A stretch of DNA of 64,000 bases from Phaeobacter gallaeciensis (lineage in GTDB: Bacteria; Pseudomonadota; Alphaproteobacteria; Rhodobacterales; Rhodobacteraceae): assembly GCF_001678945.1 (NCBI RefSeq), contig NZ_CP015124.1, positions 2,642,001 through 2,706,000 on the forward strand, read 5' to 3'. A program made the position numbers and the translations under genes. Numbering within the stretch: the first letter of the stretch is position 1; each line of letters starts with the position of its first letter. A model generated the notes under the pieces. It saw only the letters and a list, made by a program, of their open reading frames with translations, was not told the origin of the DNA and did no database searches. Below are positions 8,762 to 18,398 of this stretch, in pieces.

Positions 8762-9067
8762 ATGACCATTCTCAAAGGGGCCGCTGCTCTGTGCCTTGCG
8801 CTTTCGGTTGCTGCGTGTACCGATGTCACCGACAAGACTCGCGACCAGAACATTTTTGACGGCAAAAGCGGCGATCTTTCGCAGCTGACTGCCGGTATCT
8901 GGGTCGATCCGCAGGGCTGTGAACACTGGATCATCGATGACGGTGTCGAAGGCTATGCCGACCTGCGCCGTACGCCGGATGGCAAACCGGTCTGTAACAG
9001 CGAATTGCCGCGTAATGTGGCGACTGGCCCGTTCAAGTCCGGTTCCACCTATGGCGACCCGCTGTAA
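8762..9067 (+). CDS. Small lipoprotein sharing the CEHW/PDGKPVC block with its upstream neighbour
   Basis: 101 residues. The N-terminus is a lipoprotein signal with the lipobox LSVAAC, so the mature chain starts at Cys19 and would be anchored by its lipid. Residues about 45-80 (IWVDPQGCEHWIIDDGVEG, then TPDGKPVC) closely match the block in the preceding OmpA-like protein, including two Cys that could pair. The start follows GGGGGATTACAGC. It is translated from the same message as the OmpA-like gene, ends before a strong terminator and has no recognised enzymatic motif. The function is unknown; a partner of the OmpA-like protein is inferred. Confidence 0.75.
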   Translation: MTILKGAAALCLALSVAACTDVTDKTRDQNIFDGKSGDLSQLTAGIWVDPQGCEHWIIDDGVEGYADLRRTPDGKPVCNSELPRNVATGPFKSGSTYGDPL

Positions 9068-9094
9068 GCGCATCAAACGATTTTAAGAACAATG

Positions 9095-9126
9095 CAGCCG
9101 CCCGTCTCTGGGCGGCTGTTTTCTTT
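9095..9126 (+). terminator. Intrinsic terminator after the lipoprotein gene
   Basis: CAGCCGCCC (9095-9103), a six-base loop, GGGCGGCTG (9110-9118) and then TTTTCTTTT. A nine-base-pair perfect stem. Confidence 0.9.
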
Positions 9127-9257
9127 TGCCGTTCTGACCCCGTCCGTATTGTGTCAGCCCATTTTTGTTTCAACCGTGTGAATTTTGCCGGGCTGCGCTT
9201 GCACCGGGCGCGCGGCAGAGGCACATTGAAGGAAACCGCAAGCCAGAGGAATAGAGA

Positions 9258-10271
9258 TTGGTCACCAGCGCCCCGCCGTCGTCGTCCCACCCCCATCCCG
9301 ACACCGCACATGAAGTGCTGCTGGAATTTCCTGACAATCGCCTGCTGATCGACCTCTGTGGGGAATACGACCGCAATATCGCCGATATCGAACAGAAGCT
9401 GGGCGTGCAGATCCTGCGCCGGGGCAATCTTTTGTCGGTGATGGGCGAGGAAGCAAGCCGCGAACAGGCCGCAGCGGTTCTGACTGCGCTCTATGATCGG
9501 CTGGAAACAGGCCGTAGCGTAGAAAGCGCCGATGTGGATCGCGAATTGCGCATGGGGCCGTCGGATCAGACCGATCCGGGCGGCCAGTTGGAAATGTTCA
9601 GTGGCGGCAAGGTCGAAATCAAGACCCGCAAGAAGCTGGTGGAGCCGCGCACCGACGCGCAGAAGGCCTATGTGCAGGCCCTATATGAACACGAGCTGGC
9701 ATTCGGCATCGGCCCGGCCGGCACCGGCAAGACCTATCTGGCTGTCGCGGTCGGGGTCAGCATGTTCATCACTGGACAGGTGGACAAGATCATCCTCTGC
9801 CGTCCTGCTGTTGAGGCGGGCGAACGGCTCGGCTTCTTGCCTGGCACCCAGGAGGAAAAGGTCGATCCCTATATGCAGCCGCTTTATGACGCGCTGAATG
9901 ACTTCCTGCCCGGCAAGCAACTGGCCAAGCTGAAGGAAGAGAAGACGATCGAGATCGCGCCGCTGGCATTTATGCGGGGGCGCACGCTTTCGAATGCCTT
10001 TGTGGTGCTGGACGAGGCGCAGAACGCCACCACCATGCAGATGAAGATGTTCCTGACCCGCCTTGGCGAAGGTTCGCGCATGGTGATCACCGGCGACCGC
10101 AGCCAGGTCGACCTGCCGCGCGGCGTGCCGTCTGGCTTGGCGGATGCGGAGCGCTTGCTGAGCAGCATTCCCAAGATCAGTTTCAACTATTTCACCGCCC
10201 GCGATGTGGTGCGTCACCCACTGGTGGCGGCGATCATCGAAGCCTATGACGCGGATGTTCCGGCAATCTGA
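9258..10271 (+). CDS. phoH: PhoH-family ATPase (YbeZ-like)
   Basis: 337 residues. The Walker A GPAGTGKT lies near 152-159 and Walker B VVLDEAQNAT near 250; the N-terminal 110 residues form the KH-like part seen in PhoH/YbeZ. The start is a TTG with AGAGGA seven bases upstream; no in-frame ATG fits the family length. PhoH-like proteins are RNA-associated ATPases and partners of the YbeY endoribonuclease, whose gene follows after 60 bases. Together with corC and lnt they form the classic alphaproteobacterial operon for RNA quality control and the envelope. Confidence 0.92.
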   Translation: MVTSAPPSSSHPHPDTAHEVLLEFPDNRLLIDLCGEYDRNIADIEQKLGVQILRRGNLLSVMGEEASREQAAAVLTALYDRLETGRSVESADVDRELRMGPSDQTDPGGQLEMFSGGKVEIKTRKKLVEPRTDAQKAYVQALYEHELAFGIGPAGTGKTYLAVAVGVSMFITGQVDKIILCRPAVEAGERLGFLPGTQEEKVDPYMQPLYDALNDFLPGKQLAKLKEEKTIEIAPLAFMRGRTLSNAFVVLDEAQNATTMQMKMFLTRLGEGSRMVITGDRSQVDLPRGVPSGLADAERLLSSIPKISFNYFTARDVVRHPLVAAIIEAYDADVPAI

Positions 10272-10331
10272 TCCCGGCGCCCTGCGCCGGGTCCGTGATG
10301 TCGGACCCCAGCGGATATGTGAAAGCGACAG

Positions 10332-10844
10332 ATGACATTAGAGATTTACACCGAAGACAGCCGCTGGGATGCGGTTGCGCTTGAGGCGCTGGCGGAGCGG
10401 TCCATCGGCGCTGCGCTTGCGCATTTTGATCTGGAGGCCGAGGAGTGCGAGATTTCCCTGCTGGCCTGCGACGATGCGCGCATCGCGGATCTGAACGCAG
10501 AATTCCGTGAAAAGCCGACCCCGACCAATGTGCTCAGCTGGCCAGCCGAGGAACTCTCTGCTGAGGAGCCGGGTGGCGCGCCCTTGCCGCCAGAGACTGA
10601 TTTTACGGGCGAGATTTCGCTGGGTGACATTGCCATTGCCTATGAAACCTGCGCCCGTGAGGCTGAGGAAGCGGGCAAACCGCTGGCAGATCACCTCTGT
10701 CATCTGCTTGTTCACGGAGTGTTGCATCTTTTGGGTTACGATCACATTCGCGACCCCGACGCCACACTTATGGAGGGGCTGGAGGTCGAGATACTTGGCA
10801 AACTGGGTATCGATAACCCATATACGGTAAATGGAAGCCCCTGA
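10332..10844 (+). CDS. ybeY: Endoribonuclease YbeY, rRNA maturation factor
   Basis: 170 residues. The metal site H-x3-H-x5-H is visible as His128, His132 and His138 within HGVLHLLGYDH; the upstream NVLSWP segment is also typical of the family. YbeY is a single-strand-specific zinc-dependent endoribonuclease involved in 16S rRNA 3'-end maturation, ribosome quality control and sRNA regulation. It lies between phoH and corC in the usual order. Confidence 0.95.
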   Translation: MTLEIYTEDSRWDAVALEALAERSIGAALAHFDLEAEECEISLLACDDARIADLNAEFREKPTPTNVLSWPAEELSAEEPGGAPLPPETDFTGEISLGDIAIAYETCAREAEEAGKPLADHLCHLLVHGVLHLLGYDHIRDPDATLMEGLEVEILGKLGIDNPYTVNGSP

Positions 10845-10867
10845 ACGGGGCATATTGGATAGGATAA

Positions 10868-11767
10868 ATGGGCGACATAGAAGGCAGTTCTAACGCAGCG
10901 CATGGCGCGCTGCATATGAAGAGTGAGGCCATAGAGGCCACGGAACACGCGGAAAAGACCGGACTGTTGGGGCGTATTTTCGGCTCCCTGTCGGCCTCTG
11001 CCACGACGGAGGAACAGGAAGAGCAGCAAGACGCTGTCTCCGAGGTTCAGCCACATGGCATGATCAATCTGCGCCGGATGCGGGTTGAAGACGTTGCTAT
11101 CCCCTCGGCCGAGATCGTGGCCGTCCCCGTGACAATCGAAAGCGACGATCTGGTGCAGGTATTCCGCGACAGCGGCTTTACCCGAGTCCCGGTTTACGAG
11201 GGCACGCTGGACACGCCGCTTGGCTTTGCTCACCTCAAGGATTTTGCCCTGACCCATGGGTTCAACTGCGGGGCGGAGCCGTTCAATCTGCGCGAGATGC
11301 TGCGCCCGCTGCTGTTTGTGCCACCGTCCATGCCCATCGGGGTGCTTCTGGCCAAGATGCAGGCCGAACGTCGGCACATGGCGCTGGTGATCGACGAATA
11401 TGGCGGTGTTGATGGTCTGGTGACCATCGAAGACCTCATTGAGCAGGTCATCGGTGAGATCGAGGACGAACACGACACCGGCGAGGATCAGACCTGGTTT
11501 CGGGAAAAATCTGGCTGCTATATCGCCCAGGCCCGCACGCCACTGGATGAATTTGAGGCCGAGATCGGCCAGTCGCTGACCAATCACGACGATGTCGACG
11601 AAGAAGAGATCGACACGCTGGGTGGACTGGTCTTCATGCTGTCGGGCCGGGTGCCCGCCCGCGGTGAGGTGATCGTGCACCCGGACGGGCCTGAGTTCGA
11701 AATCATGGATGCCGATCCCCGTCGGATCAAACGGCTGCGGGTACTGGTGCCCAACGCTGCGGAATGA
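10868..11767 (+). CDS. corC: CorC/HlyC-type CBS-domain protein
   Basis: 299 residues. Residues about 60-190 hold two CBS domains (MRVEDVAIPSAEIVAV and ALVIDEYGGVDGLVTIEDLIEQVIGEIEDE), followed by a CorC/HlyC C-terminal domain from about 205 (LGGLVFMLSGRVPARGE). It is the cytosolic YbeX/CorC type, without the DUF21 membrane domain. YbeX/CorC has been linked to Mg/Co homeostasis and ribosome assembly. Its last four bases overlap the start of lnt, indicating coupled translation. Confidence 0.9.
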   Translation: MGDIEGSSNAAHGALHMKSEAIEATEHAEKTGLLGRIFGSLSASATTEEQEEQQDAVSEVQPHGMINLRRMRVEDVAIPSAEIVAVPVTIESDDLVQVFRDSGFTRVPVYEGTLDTPLGFAHLKDFALTHGFNCGAEPFNLREMLRPLLFVPPSMPIGVLLAKMQAERRHMALVIDEYGGVDGLVTIEDLIEQVIGEIEDEHDTGEDQTWFREKSGCYIAQARTPLDEFEAEIGQSLTNHDDVDEEEIDTLGGLVFMLSGRVPARGEVIVHPDGPEFEIMDADPRRIKRLRVLVPNAAE

Positions 11768-13272
11768 CGAAGGTTTCCGGTCTGCGCAGCAGGTTGGGGC
11801 GGCTAGCACCCCATTTGCCAGTCCTTGCGCTGGCCTTTGGCTTTGGCGCGCTCATGTCGCTGGCGCTGGCCCCCAATCAGATGCTCTGGACCGTGCCAAT
11901 TGCACTGGCGGTGATTGGCGCCTTTGCCCTGCGGGCGCAGACGTCCTGGTCTGGCGCCATGTTGGGCTGGGCCTTTGGGCTTGGGTATTTCGCTTTTGGC
12001 CTGTCGTGGATCGTTGAACCCTTTCAGGTGGATGCGCAGCGGCACGCCTGGATGGCGCCCTTTGCCCTTGTGTTTCTGGCCGGTGGTCTGGCGCTGTTCT
12101 GGGGCGCCGCCTTTGCCGGGGCCGTGCGGTGGAGCAGGGGGGCGGCGCGGGTCACCCTGCTGATTGCCTTCTGGAGCCTTGCAGAATTTGCCCGCGCCTA
12201 TCTTCTGACGGGGTTTCCCTGGGCCGCTTTCGGACAGTTCTGGATTGATACGCCCGCAGCGCAGCTGCTGCCGTGGATTGGCCCGCAGGGGCTGGCGGTG
12301 CTGACGCTTGCCGCGTTTCTACCGCTGGCGCTGCTGCGCTCTAGCCCCGCGCGGGCGGTCCTGCCCGGTGGTGCGCTTGTGGCTCTGGTGGCGCTGCTGC
12401 CGTCTCCTCCCGAGGTCGAACTGACGGATCACAGGGTGCGCTTGGTGCAGCCCAATGCGCCGCAGCACCAGAAATGGCACCCGGATCTGCGGTGGGATTT
12501 CGTGCGCCGCGCCATGGGTTTTAACGCCCAAGGCCCGCGTCCTGATATGATCATCTGGCCGGAAACCGCGGTGCCGCAGTTGTTGAACTATGCCGGCAAT
12601 ACGCTGGAGGCGATCCTTGAGCAGGCGCCGGGCGTGCCGCTCTTGCTGGGGATCCAGCGCGAAGAAGGCGGCGCCTATTTCAATTCGGCTGCTCTGATCA
12701 GCGCCGATGGTTCTGCCGGGCAGATCTATGACAAGGCACATCTGGTGCCGTTCGGGGAATACGTGCCCTTTGGCGATCTGATGGCGCGGTTCGGATTCCA
12801 TGGATTGGCCTCTCAGGCCGGTGCGGGCTATGCTGCGGGACCCGGCGCGCGGCTGATGGATCTGCCTATCGGCAAGGCATTGCCGCTGATCTGTTACGAG
12901 GCAGTCTTCCCGCAGGATGTGAACGCCGCCCCCGATCGCCCGGACATGTTGGTGCAGATCACCAATGATGCCTGGTTCGGCACTCGTTCGGGGCCCTATC
13001 AGCATCTGGTGCAGGCGCGGATGCGGGCCGCAGAGCAGGGGCTGCCGATGCTGCGCGCCGCCAATACCGGTATTTCCGGCGTGATTGACCCCTATGGGCG
13101 CCTTGGCCCGTCGCTGCCCTTGGGGGAGGCTGGCTATGTGGATGTGATCCTGCCCGCGGCGCTTCCCGCGACCCCTTACAGCGGCACCGGGGACTGGCCG
13201 GTGCTGATCCTGCTGCTGGGGCTGGCAGGTGCGGCGCTGCGCCGCGGCGGAAATATGCAGGCGCGTTCATAG
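11764..13272 (+). CDS. lnt: Apolipoprotein N-acyltransferase
   Basis: 502 residues. About seven N-terminal hydrophobic segments (residues 18-210) lead into a nitrilase-fold periplasmic domain with the catalytic triad Glu267 (WPETAVP), Lys324 (DKAHLVPFGEYVPF) and Cys377 (LICYEAVFP), and a final C-terminal membrane helix. Lnt adds the third acyl chain to the N-terminal Cys of lipoproteins at the inner membrane, for instance that of the lipoprotein encoded at 8762. The gene overlaps corC by four bases. Confidence 0.96.
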   Translation: MTKVSGLRSRLGRLAPHLPVLALAFGFGALMSLALAPNQMLWTVPIALAVIGAFALRAQTSWSGAMLGWAFGLGYFAFGLSWIVEPFQVDAQRHAWMAPFALVFLAGGLALFWGAAFAGAVRWSRGAARVTLLIAFWSLAEFARAYLLTGFPWAAFGQFWIDTPAAQLLPWIGPQGLAVLTLAAFLPLALLRSSPARAVLPGGALVALVALLPSPPEVELTDHRVRLVQPNAPQHQKWHPDLRWDFVRRAMGFNAQGPRPDMIIWPETAVPQLLNYAGNTLEAILEQAPGVPLLLGIQREEGGAYFNSAALISADGSAGQIYDKAHLVPFGEYVPFGDLMARFGFHGLASQAGAGYAAGPGARLMDLPIGKALPLICYEAVFPQDVNAAPDRPDMLVQITNDAWFGTRSGPYQHLVQARMRAAEQGLPMLRAANTGISGVIDPYGRLGPSLPLGEAGYVDVILPAALPATPYSGTGDWPVLILLLGLAGAALRRGGNMQARS

Positions 13273-13337
13273 CTGCTCAACCTCTGGCCGGTAAAAGCAT
13301 TGACGACAACCGTCTTCCCACGTAGGTAGTTTCGGTT

Positions 13338-13385
13338 CCTCCCACAACGGCTTCCTGGCGTGGCGAGGCGAAACCAAATGGAGCA
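13338..13385 (+). promoter_or_regulatory. SAM/SAH riboswitch before metK
   Basis: The RNA reads CCTCCCAC, AACGGCTTCC, TGGC, GTGGCGAGG, then a linker and TGGAGCA. CCTCCCAC (13338-13345) pairs with GTGGCGAGG (13360-13368, one bulged base) to form P1, and CTTCC in the loop (13351-13355) can pair with the GGAG Shine-Dalgarno at 13380-13383 to make the pseudoknot. Core CACAACGGCTTCCTGGCGTG and downstream TGGAGCA match the SAM/SAH riboswitch known upstream of metK in Rhodobacterales. Ligand binding should hide the ribosome site eight bases before the metK ATG and so repress synthesis of SAM synthetase. Confidence 0.9.
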
Positions 13386-13391
13386 CTTTTC

Positions 13392-14573
13392 ATGACCCGC
13401 AAGCACTATATTTTCACTTCGGAATCCGTTTCCGAGGGCCACCCGGATAAGGTCTGTGACCGGATTTCCGATGCCGTTCTGGACGCCTTTCTGGCGGAAG
13501 AGCCAGAAGCGCGTGTCGCGGCAGAGACCTTTGCCACAACCAATCGCGTTGTGATCGGGGGCGAGGTGGGTCTGTCCGACCAGGACAAACTGCACGATTA
13601 CATGGGCAAGATCGACGAGATCGCCCGCGCCTGCATCAAGGACATCGGCTACGAGCAGGACAAGTTCCACCACGAGACCGTGGAAATCACCAACCTGCTG
13701 CATGAACAGTCCGCTCATATCGCGCAGGGTGTCGATTCGGCCGAGAACAAGGACGAAGGTGCTGGCGACCAAGGCATCATGTTCGGCTTTGCCACCAATG
13801 AAACCGACGCGCTGATGCCCGCGCCGATCCAGTTCAGCCACGCGATTCTGCGCCGCCTTGCCGAAGTGCGCAAGAACGGCACCGAACCTGCACTGGGTCC
13901 CGATGCCAAATCGCAGCTGTCCATCAATTATGAGAACGGCAAGCCGGTGGGCGTCAACTCGCTGGTGCTGTCGACCCAGCATCTGGACGAGTCGCTGACA
14001 TCCGACGATATCCGCCAGATCGTGGAACCCTATATCCGCGAGACCCTGCCCGAGGGCTGGCTGACCGCAGAAACCATCTGGCACGTAAACCCGACCGGCA
14101 AGTTCGTGATCGGCGGCCCCGATGGCGATGCCGGCCTCACCGGCCGCAAGATCATCGTCGACACCTATGGCGGTGCGGCCCCGCATGGCGGCGGCGCTTT
14201 CTCGGGCAAGGATCCGACCAAGGTTGACCGTTCGGCGGCCTATGCTGCGCGCTATCTGGCCAAGAACGTCGTTGCCGCTGGGATGGCCGACAAATGCACC
14301 ATCCAGCTGTCTTATGCGATTGGCGTGTCTCAGCCGTTGTCGATCTATGCTGACACCCACGGCACCGGCGACGTCGCGCCTGAGGCGATTGAAAAAGCCA
14401 TTGGTCAGGTGATGGATCTCAGCCCGCGCGGCATCCGCTCGCATCTGGGCCTCAACAAGCCGATCTATCAGCGCACCGCAGCCTATGGTCACTTTGGCCG
14501 CGAACCCGATGCCGATGGCGGCTTCAGCTGGGAACGCACTGATCTGGTCGAGGCGCTGAAAAAGGCCGTCTGA
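13392..14573 (+). CDS. metK: S-adenosylmethionine synthetase
   Basis: 393 residues. Signatures include [12 protein letters not shown] near the N-terminus, the [10 protein letters not shown] hexapeptide region and [19 protein letters not shown]. The enzyme makes SAM from methionine and ATP in the cytoplasm. Its Shine-Dalgarno GGAG is part of the riboswitch pseudoknot, so translation is likely controlled by SAM level. A terminator follows the stop, so the gene is a single transcription unit or the end of the lnt operon. Confidence 0.97.
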   Translation: MTRKHYIFTSESVSEGHPDKVCDRISDAVLDAFLAEEPEARVAAETFATTNRVVIGGEVGLSDQDKLHDYMGKIDEIARACIKDIGYEQDKFHHETVEITNLLHEQSAHIAQGVDSAENKDEGAGDQGIMFGFATNETDALMPAPIQFSHAILRRLAEVRKNGTEPALGPDAKSQLSINYENGKPVGVNSLVLSTQHLDESLTSDDIRQIVEPYIRETLPEGWLTAETIWHVNPTGKFVIGGPDGDAGLTGRKIIVDTYGGAAPHGGGAFSGKDPTKVDRSAAYAARYLAKNVVAAGMADKCTIQLSYAIGVSQPLSIYADTHGTGDVAPEAIEKAIGQVMDLSPRGIRSHLGLNKPIYQRTAAYGHFGREPDADGGFSWERTDLVEALKKAV

Positions 14574-14599
14574 TCCGGTCAGGCAGTGTATTGCAAAAC

Positions 14600-14630
14600 G
14601 GGGGCGGGCCACGGGGCCTGCCCCTTTTTT
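14600..14630 (+). terminator. Intrinsic terminator after metK
   Basis: GGGGCGGGCC, a short loop and GGCCTGCCCC with one G-U pair, followed by TTTTTT (14625-14630). Confidence 0.85.
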
Positions 14631-14732
14631 GATCCGCGACTGGTGTAGGGCGCAGGGCTTGAGCTACGCGCCGGGGCCGAACTAGTCTTTTCCGGCGGGG
14701 AATGCCCTTCGCGCAAAGGAAGCCATGTCCAT

Positions 14733-15404
14733 ATGAACCGTTCATCCCTGCCTATATTCTCGCTGCTTTGCCTTGTGATGCTGGCATTGCCGTTACACCT
14801 GCTGGCCAGGGAGCCCCTGCCGCAGAAATTTCGCATCGACGGCGAGGCCTTGGTGTTTGACACCGAAACCGACATCACCGGCGCGGCGTCCGAGATCACC
14901 CCCGAGGACATCGACGCCTTTCGCAGCATCCTGGCAGACAACCCGCAGGTCACCGAGGTGCGGCTGAACAGTGGTGGCGGCAGTGTCTATGCCGGGGCCG
15001 AGATCGCATGGATCGTCATGGACCATGGGCTGAATACTTCGGTCGATGGCGAATGTGTCAGCGCCTGTGTCGATATCTTCCTGGCCGGGCAGCGGCGGCG
15101 CATGATGCTGGGGTCCAAGATCGGGTTTCATCAGCGCAGTTGGGCGCCGGAAGCGGTGCAAAGTTATTATCGGGAATGGCGCGATGACGAAGATTGGGCC
15201 ACCCCTTTTGAATTCGGCTCCTGGATCTATCAGGACACTCAGGAGGAAATCTACGAACAGCTGACCTATCTGGTATCGCGCGGGGTCGATCCGGCCTTTG
15301 CGATTGAAACCATGCGGGTGCGCCCCAATGCCGAATGGTACCCGTCCCGCTTGCGACTGGTGGCTGCCGGAGTGTTGCGGGAACAGGCGCCGCAGGATCA
15401 GTAG
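14733..15404 (+). CDS. Periplasmic ClpP/crotonase-fold protein
   Basis: 223 residues with an N-terminal signal peptide or anchor (SLPIFSLLCLVMLALPLHLLA). The region LNSGGGSVYAGAEIAWIVMDHGLNTSV, then ECVSACVDIFLAG and GSKIGFHQ resembles ClpP-like serine proteases (COG3904-type): a glycine-rich oxyanion segment, Ser110 in the nucleophile position and His133. It could be a periplasmic or membrane-associated peptidase, but two Cys flank the Ser and no catalytic Asp is obvious, so activity is uncertain. It has its own upstream region and lies between metK and trmB. Confidence 0.65.
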   Translation: MNRSSLPIFSLLCLVMLALPLHLLAREPLPQKFRIDGEALVFDTETDITGAASEITPEDIDAFRSILADNPQVTEVRLNSGGGSVYAGAEIAWIVMDHGLNTSVDGECVSACVDIFLAGQRRRMMLGSKIGFHQRSWAPEAVQSYYREWRDDEDWATPFEFGSWIYQDTQEEIYEQLTYLVSRGVDPAFAIETMRVRPNAEWYPSRLRLVAAGVLREQAPQDQ

Positions 15405-15535
15405 CACCGGGACAGCTCTCTTGACCCGCAGGGCGGCTTGCGGCAGATGGACGCCCAGCATTCGCCCGCCTGCGCCTGTTAATGGCGAAACGCAAGATCG
15501 GGCGTCGAAACACCGGCAATGAAAAGGCCCGTCCG

Positions 15536-16300
15536 ATGTCTGATGACAAGAAAACCAGCTCTGCCAGCCACCCGGCGCGGACCGATGCGGCCGACAAACA
15601 CGCCAGCGGCGCGCCCTGGCGCAATTTCTATGGCCGTTTCAGCGGCAAGACCCTGAAGGACAGCCAGCGACGTTATCTGGACGAGGACCTCGGGGCGCTG
15701 TCGCCCGGGGCCGTGGGCTGGGATGAAAACCCGGAGCGCAATCCGCTGGATCTGCAGGCGCTGTTTGGCGGTCGCGATGTCTGGCTCGAGGTCGGCTTTG
15801 GTGGCGGCGAACATCTGGTACATCAGGCCCAGAACAACCCAGGAGTCGGCATCATCGGTGCCGAACCCTTTATCAACGGGGTGGCCATGCTGCTGGGCAA
15901 GATCCGTAAGGCAAATGCGGATAATATCGCGGTGCATCCCGGCGATGCGCGCGATCTGATGGATGTGCTGCCCGAAGCGTCGATTTCGCGCGCCTTCCTG
16001 CTCTATCCCGATCCCTGGCCTAAGAAACGCCATCATCGCCGCCGTTTTGTGACCCAGGAACATTTGGAGCCGCTGGCCCGCTGCCTGAAACCCGGCGCGA
16101 TTTTCCGGGTGGCGACGGATATTCCTGATTACGTCCGCCAGACCCTGGAAGAAGTGCCAAAAGCGGGCTTTGAATGGCTGGCCGAGCGCCCTGCCGACTG
16201 GCGCGAGCCCTGGGACGACTGGATTTCTACCCGATACGAGCAAAAGGCCCTGCGAGAGGGGCGCACGCCGCATTACCTGACCTTCCGCCGCCTTGGCTGA
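15536..16300 (+). CDS. trmB: tRNA (guanine-N7)-methyltransferase
   Basis: 254 residues from MSDDKKTSS, preceded by AAAAGG; an in-frame ATG 54 bases earlier has no ribosome site. The SAM-binding motif LEVGFGGGEHLVHQA and the TrmB hallmark DPWPKKRHHRRR are clear. The enzyme methylates G46 to m7G in tRNA. The product contains a SAM-dependent enzyme close to metK, but there is no evidence of co-transcription. Confidence 0.94.
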   Translation: MSDDKKTSSASHPARTDAADKHASGAPWRNFYGRFSGKTLKDSQRRYLDEDLGALSPGAVGWDENPERNPLDLQALFGGRDVWLEVGFGGGEHLVHQAQNNPGVGIIGAEPFINGVAMLLGKIRKANADNIAVHPGDARDLMDVLPEASISRAFLLYPDPWPKKRHHRRRFVTQEHLEPLARCLKPGAIFRVATDIPDYVRQTLEEVPKAGFEWLAERPADWREPWDDWISTRYEQKALREGRTPHYLTFRRLG

Positions 16301-16415
16301 TATCGGGGTGATATGGGCGTGATCTTGCGCTGATCGGCGCTGGACCGGATCACGGCAATTCGTTACCGATAGCGGAAACAAAAGCATTCGCGACACTCTG
16401 ACAAAGGAAGCCTTC

Positions 16416-17762
16416 ATGTCCGGACACGGTACGCCTACCCCGATGATCTCTCACCGTGCCGACCCGCTGGCAGGCGTGGCCAAGGTGCCGGGCGACAAGT
16501 CGATTTCGCACCGGTCCCTGATCCTTGGCGCCATGGCCGTGGGCGAAACCCGGATTTCGGGACTTTTGGAGGGCGAGGACGTGCTGGACACGGCCAAGGC
16601 GATGCAGGCCTTCGGGGCCGAGGTCATCAACCATGGCGGCGGAAAGTGGTCGGTCTTTGGTGTCGGTGTCGGCGGTTTTGCCGAGCCGGACAATGTGATC
16701 GACTGTGGCAATTCCGGCACCGGCGTGCGGCTGATCATGGGCACTATGGCGACCTCGCCGATTTCCGTGACCTTCACCGGCGATGCCAGCCTCAACAAAC
16801 GCCCGATGGCGCGGGTGACCGATCCGCTGGCCCTGTTCGGCGCGCAGGCGGTGGGCCGCTCTGGCGGGCGGCTGCCGATGACCATCGTCGGGGCGGCGGA
16901 TCCGGTGCCGGTGCGCTATGTGGTGCCGGTGCCCTCGGCGCAGGTGAAATCGGCTGTTCTGCTGGCAGGGCTCAACGCGCCGGGGCAGACCGTGGTGATC
17001 GAGAAGGAAGCCACCCGCGATCATACCGAGCGGATGCTTGAAGGGTTCGGCGCCGAGATTACCACCGAAGAGACGGAAGAGGGCCGGGTCATCACCCTCA
17101 CTGGTCGGCCCGAGCTGAAACCGCAGGTGATCGCGGTGCCGCGCGATCCATCCTCCGCCGCCTTCCCGGTTTGCGCGGCGCTGATCACGCCCGGATCGGA
17201 CGTGCTGGTGCCAGGTATTGGCCTCAACCCGACCCGCGCGGGACTGTTCACGACCCTGCGCGAGATGGGCGCGGACCTCACTTATGAAAACGAGCGGGTC
17301 GAGGGCGGTGAGCCGGTTGCCGATCTGCGGGCGCGCTACTCCCCCTCCATGCAGGGGATCGAGGTGCCGCCTGAACGCGCCGCCTCGATGATCGATGAAT
17401 ACCCGGTGCTCTCCGTCGTTGCCTCCTTTGCACGGGGCGAGACGATGATGGCGGGCGTCAAAGAGCTGCGCGTCAAGGAAAGCGACCGGATCGACGCCAT
17501 GGCGCGGGGCCTGCGGGCCAATGGCGTTGCCGTCCGTGAAGGCGACGATTGGTGGGCTGTGATGGGCCTTGGCCCCGAAGGCGTACCCGGCGGCGGCACC
17601 TGCGAGAGTTTCCTTGATCACCGGATCGCCATGTCCTTCATGGTGATGGGCATGGCGGCGCAAAACCCGGTCTCCGTTGATGATGGCGGCCCGATTGCGA
17701 CCTCCTTCCCGATCTTCGAGCCGCTGATGACCGCGCTTGGCGCCAAGTTCACCCACGCTTGA
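16416..17762 (+). CDS. aroA: 3-phosphoshikimate 1-carboxyvinyltransferase (EPSP synthase)
   Basis: 448 residues. The motifs [17 protein letters not shown] near the start, [11 protein letters not shown] around residues 100-110 and [13 protein letters not shown] near 350 identify EPSP synthase. It joins shikimate-3-phosphate and PEP in the chorismate pathway. GDKSISHR and NSGTGVRL match the class II (long) form pattern less than they match the conventional alphaproteobacterial AroA; I do not call a class. AAAGGAAG precedes the ATG. cmk follows after 21 bases and rpsA after that, a conserved order. Confidence 0.96.
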   Translation: MSGHGTPTPMISHRADPLAGVAKVPGDKSISHRSLILGAMAVGETRISGLLEGEDVLDTAKAMQAFGAEVINHGGGKWSVFGVGVGGFAEPDNVIDCGNSGTGVRLIMGTMATSPISVTFTGDASLNKRPMARVTDPLALFGAQAVGRSGGRLPMTIVGAADPVPVRYVVPVPSAQVKSAVLLAGLNAPGQTVVIEKEATRDHTERMLEGFGAEITTEETEEGRVITLTGRPELKPQVIAVPRDPSSAAFPVCAALITPGSDVLVPGIGLNPTRAGLFTTLREMGADLTYENERVEGGEPVADLRARYSPSMQGIEVPPERAASMIDEYPVLSVVASFARGETMMAGVKELRVKESDRIDAMARGLRANGVAVREGDDWWAVMGLGPEGVPGGGTCESFLDHRIAMSFMVMGMAAQNPVSVDDGGPIATSFPIFEPLMTALGAKFTHA

Positions 17763-17783
17763 GATTTCGGAGCGCTTTGCAAC

Positions 17784-18398
17784 ATGACCACCCGTTTCAC
17801 CATCGCCATCGACGGCCCGGCAGCAGCGGGCAAAGGCACGATCTCCAAAGCGGTCGCCGCGCATTTCGGTTTTGCCCATCTGGACACGGGCCTGTTGTAC
17901 CGGGCTGTCGGGGCGCGGGTGTTGGCTGGCGATAAACCACTTGAGGCCGCGCAGTCTCTGGTCGCTGCCGATCTGGAGGCCGAGGGGCTGCGCACGGCCG
18001 AGGTGGCCCAGGCCGCATCGAAAGTGGCGGTGATCGCCGAGGTCCGTCAGGCCCTAGTAGATTTCCAGCGCAGCTTTGCCCGCCGGGCCGGGGGCGCGGT
18101 GCTGGACGGGCGCGACATCGGCACGGTGATCTGCCCGGATGCCGAGGCGAAACTCTTTGTCACCGCCAGCGCCGAGGTCCGCGCCCGCCGCCGGTTCCTG
18201 GAGCTGAGCGAAAACGGATCGGACAGCGATTACGACACCGTTCTGGCTGATGTGAAGGCCCGGGACGAACGCGACATGAACCGCAGCGAGGCGCCGCTGA
18301 AGCCTGCGGATGATGCGGTGGTGATCGACACCAGCGATCTGAGCATCGAAGCCGCTATCGCGGCGGCCATTGCTGCGATCAAGGACCGGCAAGGCTGA
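17784..18398 (+). CDS. cmk: Cytidylate kinase
   Basis: 204 residues. The P-loop [15 protein letters not shown] lies at residues about 10-24, followed by [12 protein letters not shown] (CMP binding) and [14 protein letters not shown]. The enzyme phosphorylates CMP and dCMP for nucleic-acid synthesis. It sits between aroA and rpsA, as in many proteobacteria. Confidence 0.95.
   Translation: MTTRFTIAIDGPAAAGKGTISKAVAAHFGFAHLDTGLLYRAVGARVLAGDKPLEAAQSLVAADLEAEGLRTAEVAQAASKVAVIAEVRQALVDFQRSFARRAGGAVLDGRDIGTVICPDAEAKLFVTASAEVRARRRFLELSENGSDSDYDTVLADVKARDERDMNRSEAPLKPADDAVVIDTSDLSIEAAIAAAIAAIKDRQG

Noticed and set aside
13273-13391. SAM-II riboswitch before metK
   Set aside because: The core CACAACGGCTTCCTGGCGTG and GGAGCA fit the SAM/SAH family; the SAM-II stem and loop pattern is absent.
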